Positions 6,854 to 7,260 of a stretch of 7,260 nt of DNA are shown in pieces. A program made the position numbers and the translations under genes. Each line of letters opens with the position of its first letter. Within the stretch, counting starts at the first letter, position 1. The stretch comes from Rhodospirillales bacterium Alpha_05 (lineage in GTDB: Bacteria; Pseudomonadota; Alphaproteobacteria; Rhodospirillales; Rhodospirillaceae), in assembly GCA_001603335.1 (NCBI GenBank), contig LUYR01000030.1, positions 1 to 7,260 of the forward strand, read 5' to 3'. The notes under the pieces were generated by a model. It was not told the origin of the DNA, did not search any database, and saw nothing but the letters and a program-made list of their open reading frames with translations.

Positions 6854-7260
6854 TGGAGCGTTCCGACAGCCTGGTGAGTGGCGAGTGGCTGCAAGCGCAC
6901 CTCGACGCACCGGACGTGGTGATTCTCGACGCCACCAGTTTTCTTCCCACCGATCCCCGCGACGCGCGGTCATGCTTCGTCGACGCCCGCATCCCCGGCG
7001 CACGGTTCTTCGACATCAACGACATCGTCGATCCGTCGAGTTCGCTCTCCCACGCGATGCCCGCGCCGCAGACCTTCCTCGCTAAGGTAAGCAAGCTCGG
7101 CGTCGGCGACGGCATCAAGGCGGTGGTCTACGATGCCAACGGCGGCGGCAGCGCGGCGATGCGCGCGTGGTTCATGTTCCGCGCGGTCGGGCACAACGAT
7201 GTCGCGGTGCTCGACGGCGGCCTGCCGAAATGGCTCGCCGACGGACGCCCGGTGGAAGAC
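6853..7260 (+). CDS. sseA: Sulfurtransferase (rhodanese/3-mercaptopyruvate sulfurtransferase family), N-terminal part, cut by window edge
   Basis: 136 codons are visible with no stop; the gene runs off the window. The sequence is a rhodanese-like N-terminal domain: VSGEWLQAHLDAPDVVILDAT, then IPGARFFDIND, HAMPAPQTFLAKVSKLGVGDG, VVYDANGGGSAAMRAWFMFRAVGH and VAVLDGGLPKWLADGRPVED. These blocks are typical of two-domain 3-mercaptopyruvate or thiosulfate sulfurtransferases, which move sulfur from 3-mercaptopyruvate or thiosulfate to thiol or cyanide acceptors. The catalytic cysteine sits in the second domain, outside the window, so substrate type and activity cannot be judged. The YDANGGGSAAMR stretch seems one residue longer than the usual YDxxGxxSAxR pattern as I recall it. 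The start overlaps the Nudix stop by one base (TGATG), indicating co-transcription and coupling. Confidence 0.85.
   Translation, partial: MERSDSLVSGEWLQAHLDAPDVVILDATSFLPTDPRDARSCFVDARIPGARFFDINDIVDPSSSLSHAMPAPQTFLAKVSKLGVGDGIKAVVYDANGGGSAAMRAWFMFRAVGHNDVAVLDGGLPKWLADGRPVED

Overview
The window is a GC-rich chromosomal segment dominated by a complete SUF iron-sulfur cluster assembly operon on the minus strand. In transcription order it is an Rrf2-family regulator (iscR/suf regulator type), sufB, sufC, sufD, sufS and a DUF59/MIP18-type sufT. Gene order, regulator type and codon use (strong third-position GC, which creates long antisense shadow frames) suggest an alphaproteobacterium, possibly near the Rhodospirillales. 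That placement is inference; no rRNA or marker gene settles it.

Layout: positions 1-92 hold no gene, only GC-rich hairpins that probably end the suf transcript. Positions 93-5897 (minus) hold the six suf genes, almost without gaps: sufS starts inside the sufD stop (ATGA overlap) and the other junctions are 10 to 28 nt. Positions 5898-6178 are a divergent intergenic region. It contains a 25-bp IscR type-1-like operator (5969-5993) and a Fur-like 15-bp palindrome (5953-5967), 1 bp apart, and a hairpin-forming palindrome in the iscR leader. Positions 6179-6853 (+) encode an ADP-ribose-pyrophosphatase-type Nudix hydrolase. From 6853 to the window edge (+) is the N-terminal part of a 3-mercaptopyruvate/thiosulfate sulfurtransferase whose start overlaps the Nudix stop.

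How the genes work together: SufS takes sulfur from cysteine, the SufB-SufC-SufD scaffold ATPase builds the cluster, SufT probably helps maturation or delivery, and the Rrf2 regulator probably senses cluster status and adjusts transcription of its own operon. No sufE/sufU or sufA is present in the window, so the sulfur-transfer partner and A-type carrier must lie elsewhere. The divergent sulfurtransferase is a second sulfur-handling enzyme, but a functional link to SUF is only inferred from position.

All genes are recognisable and apparently intact except the last, which is cut by the window edge. I see no mobile element, CRISPR array, tRNA or rRNA, and no strong candidate for an undescribed system. 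The most informative part is the composite suf regulatory region.
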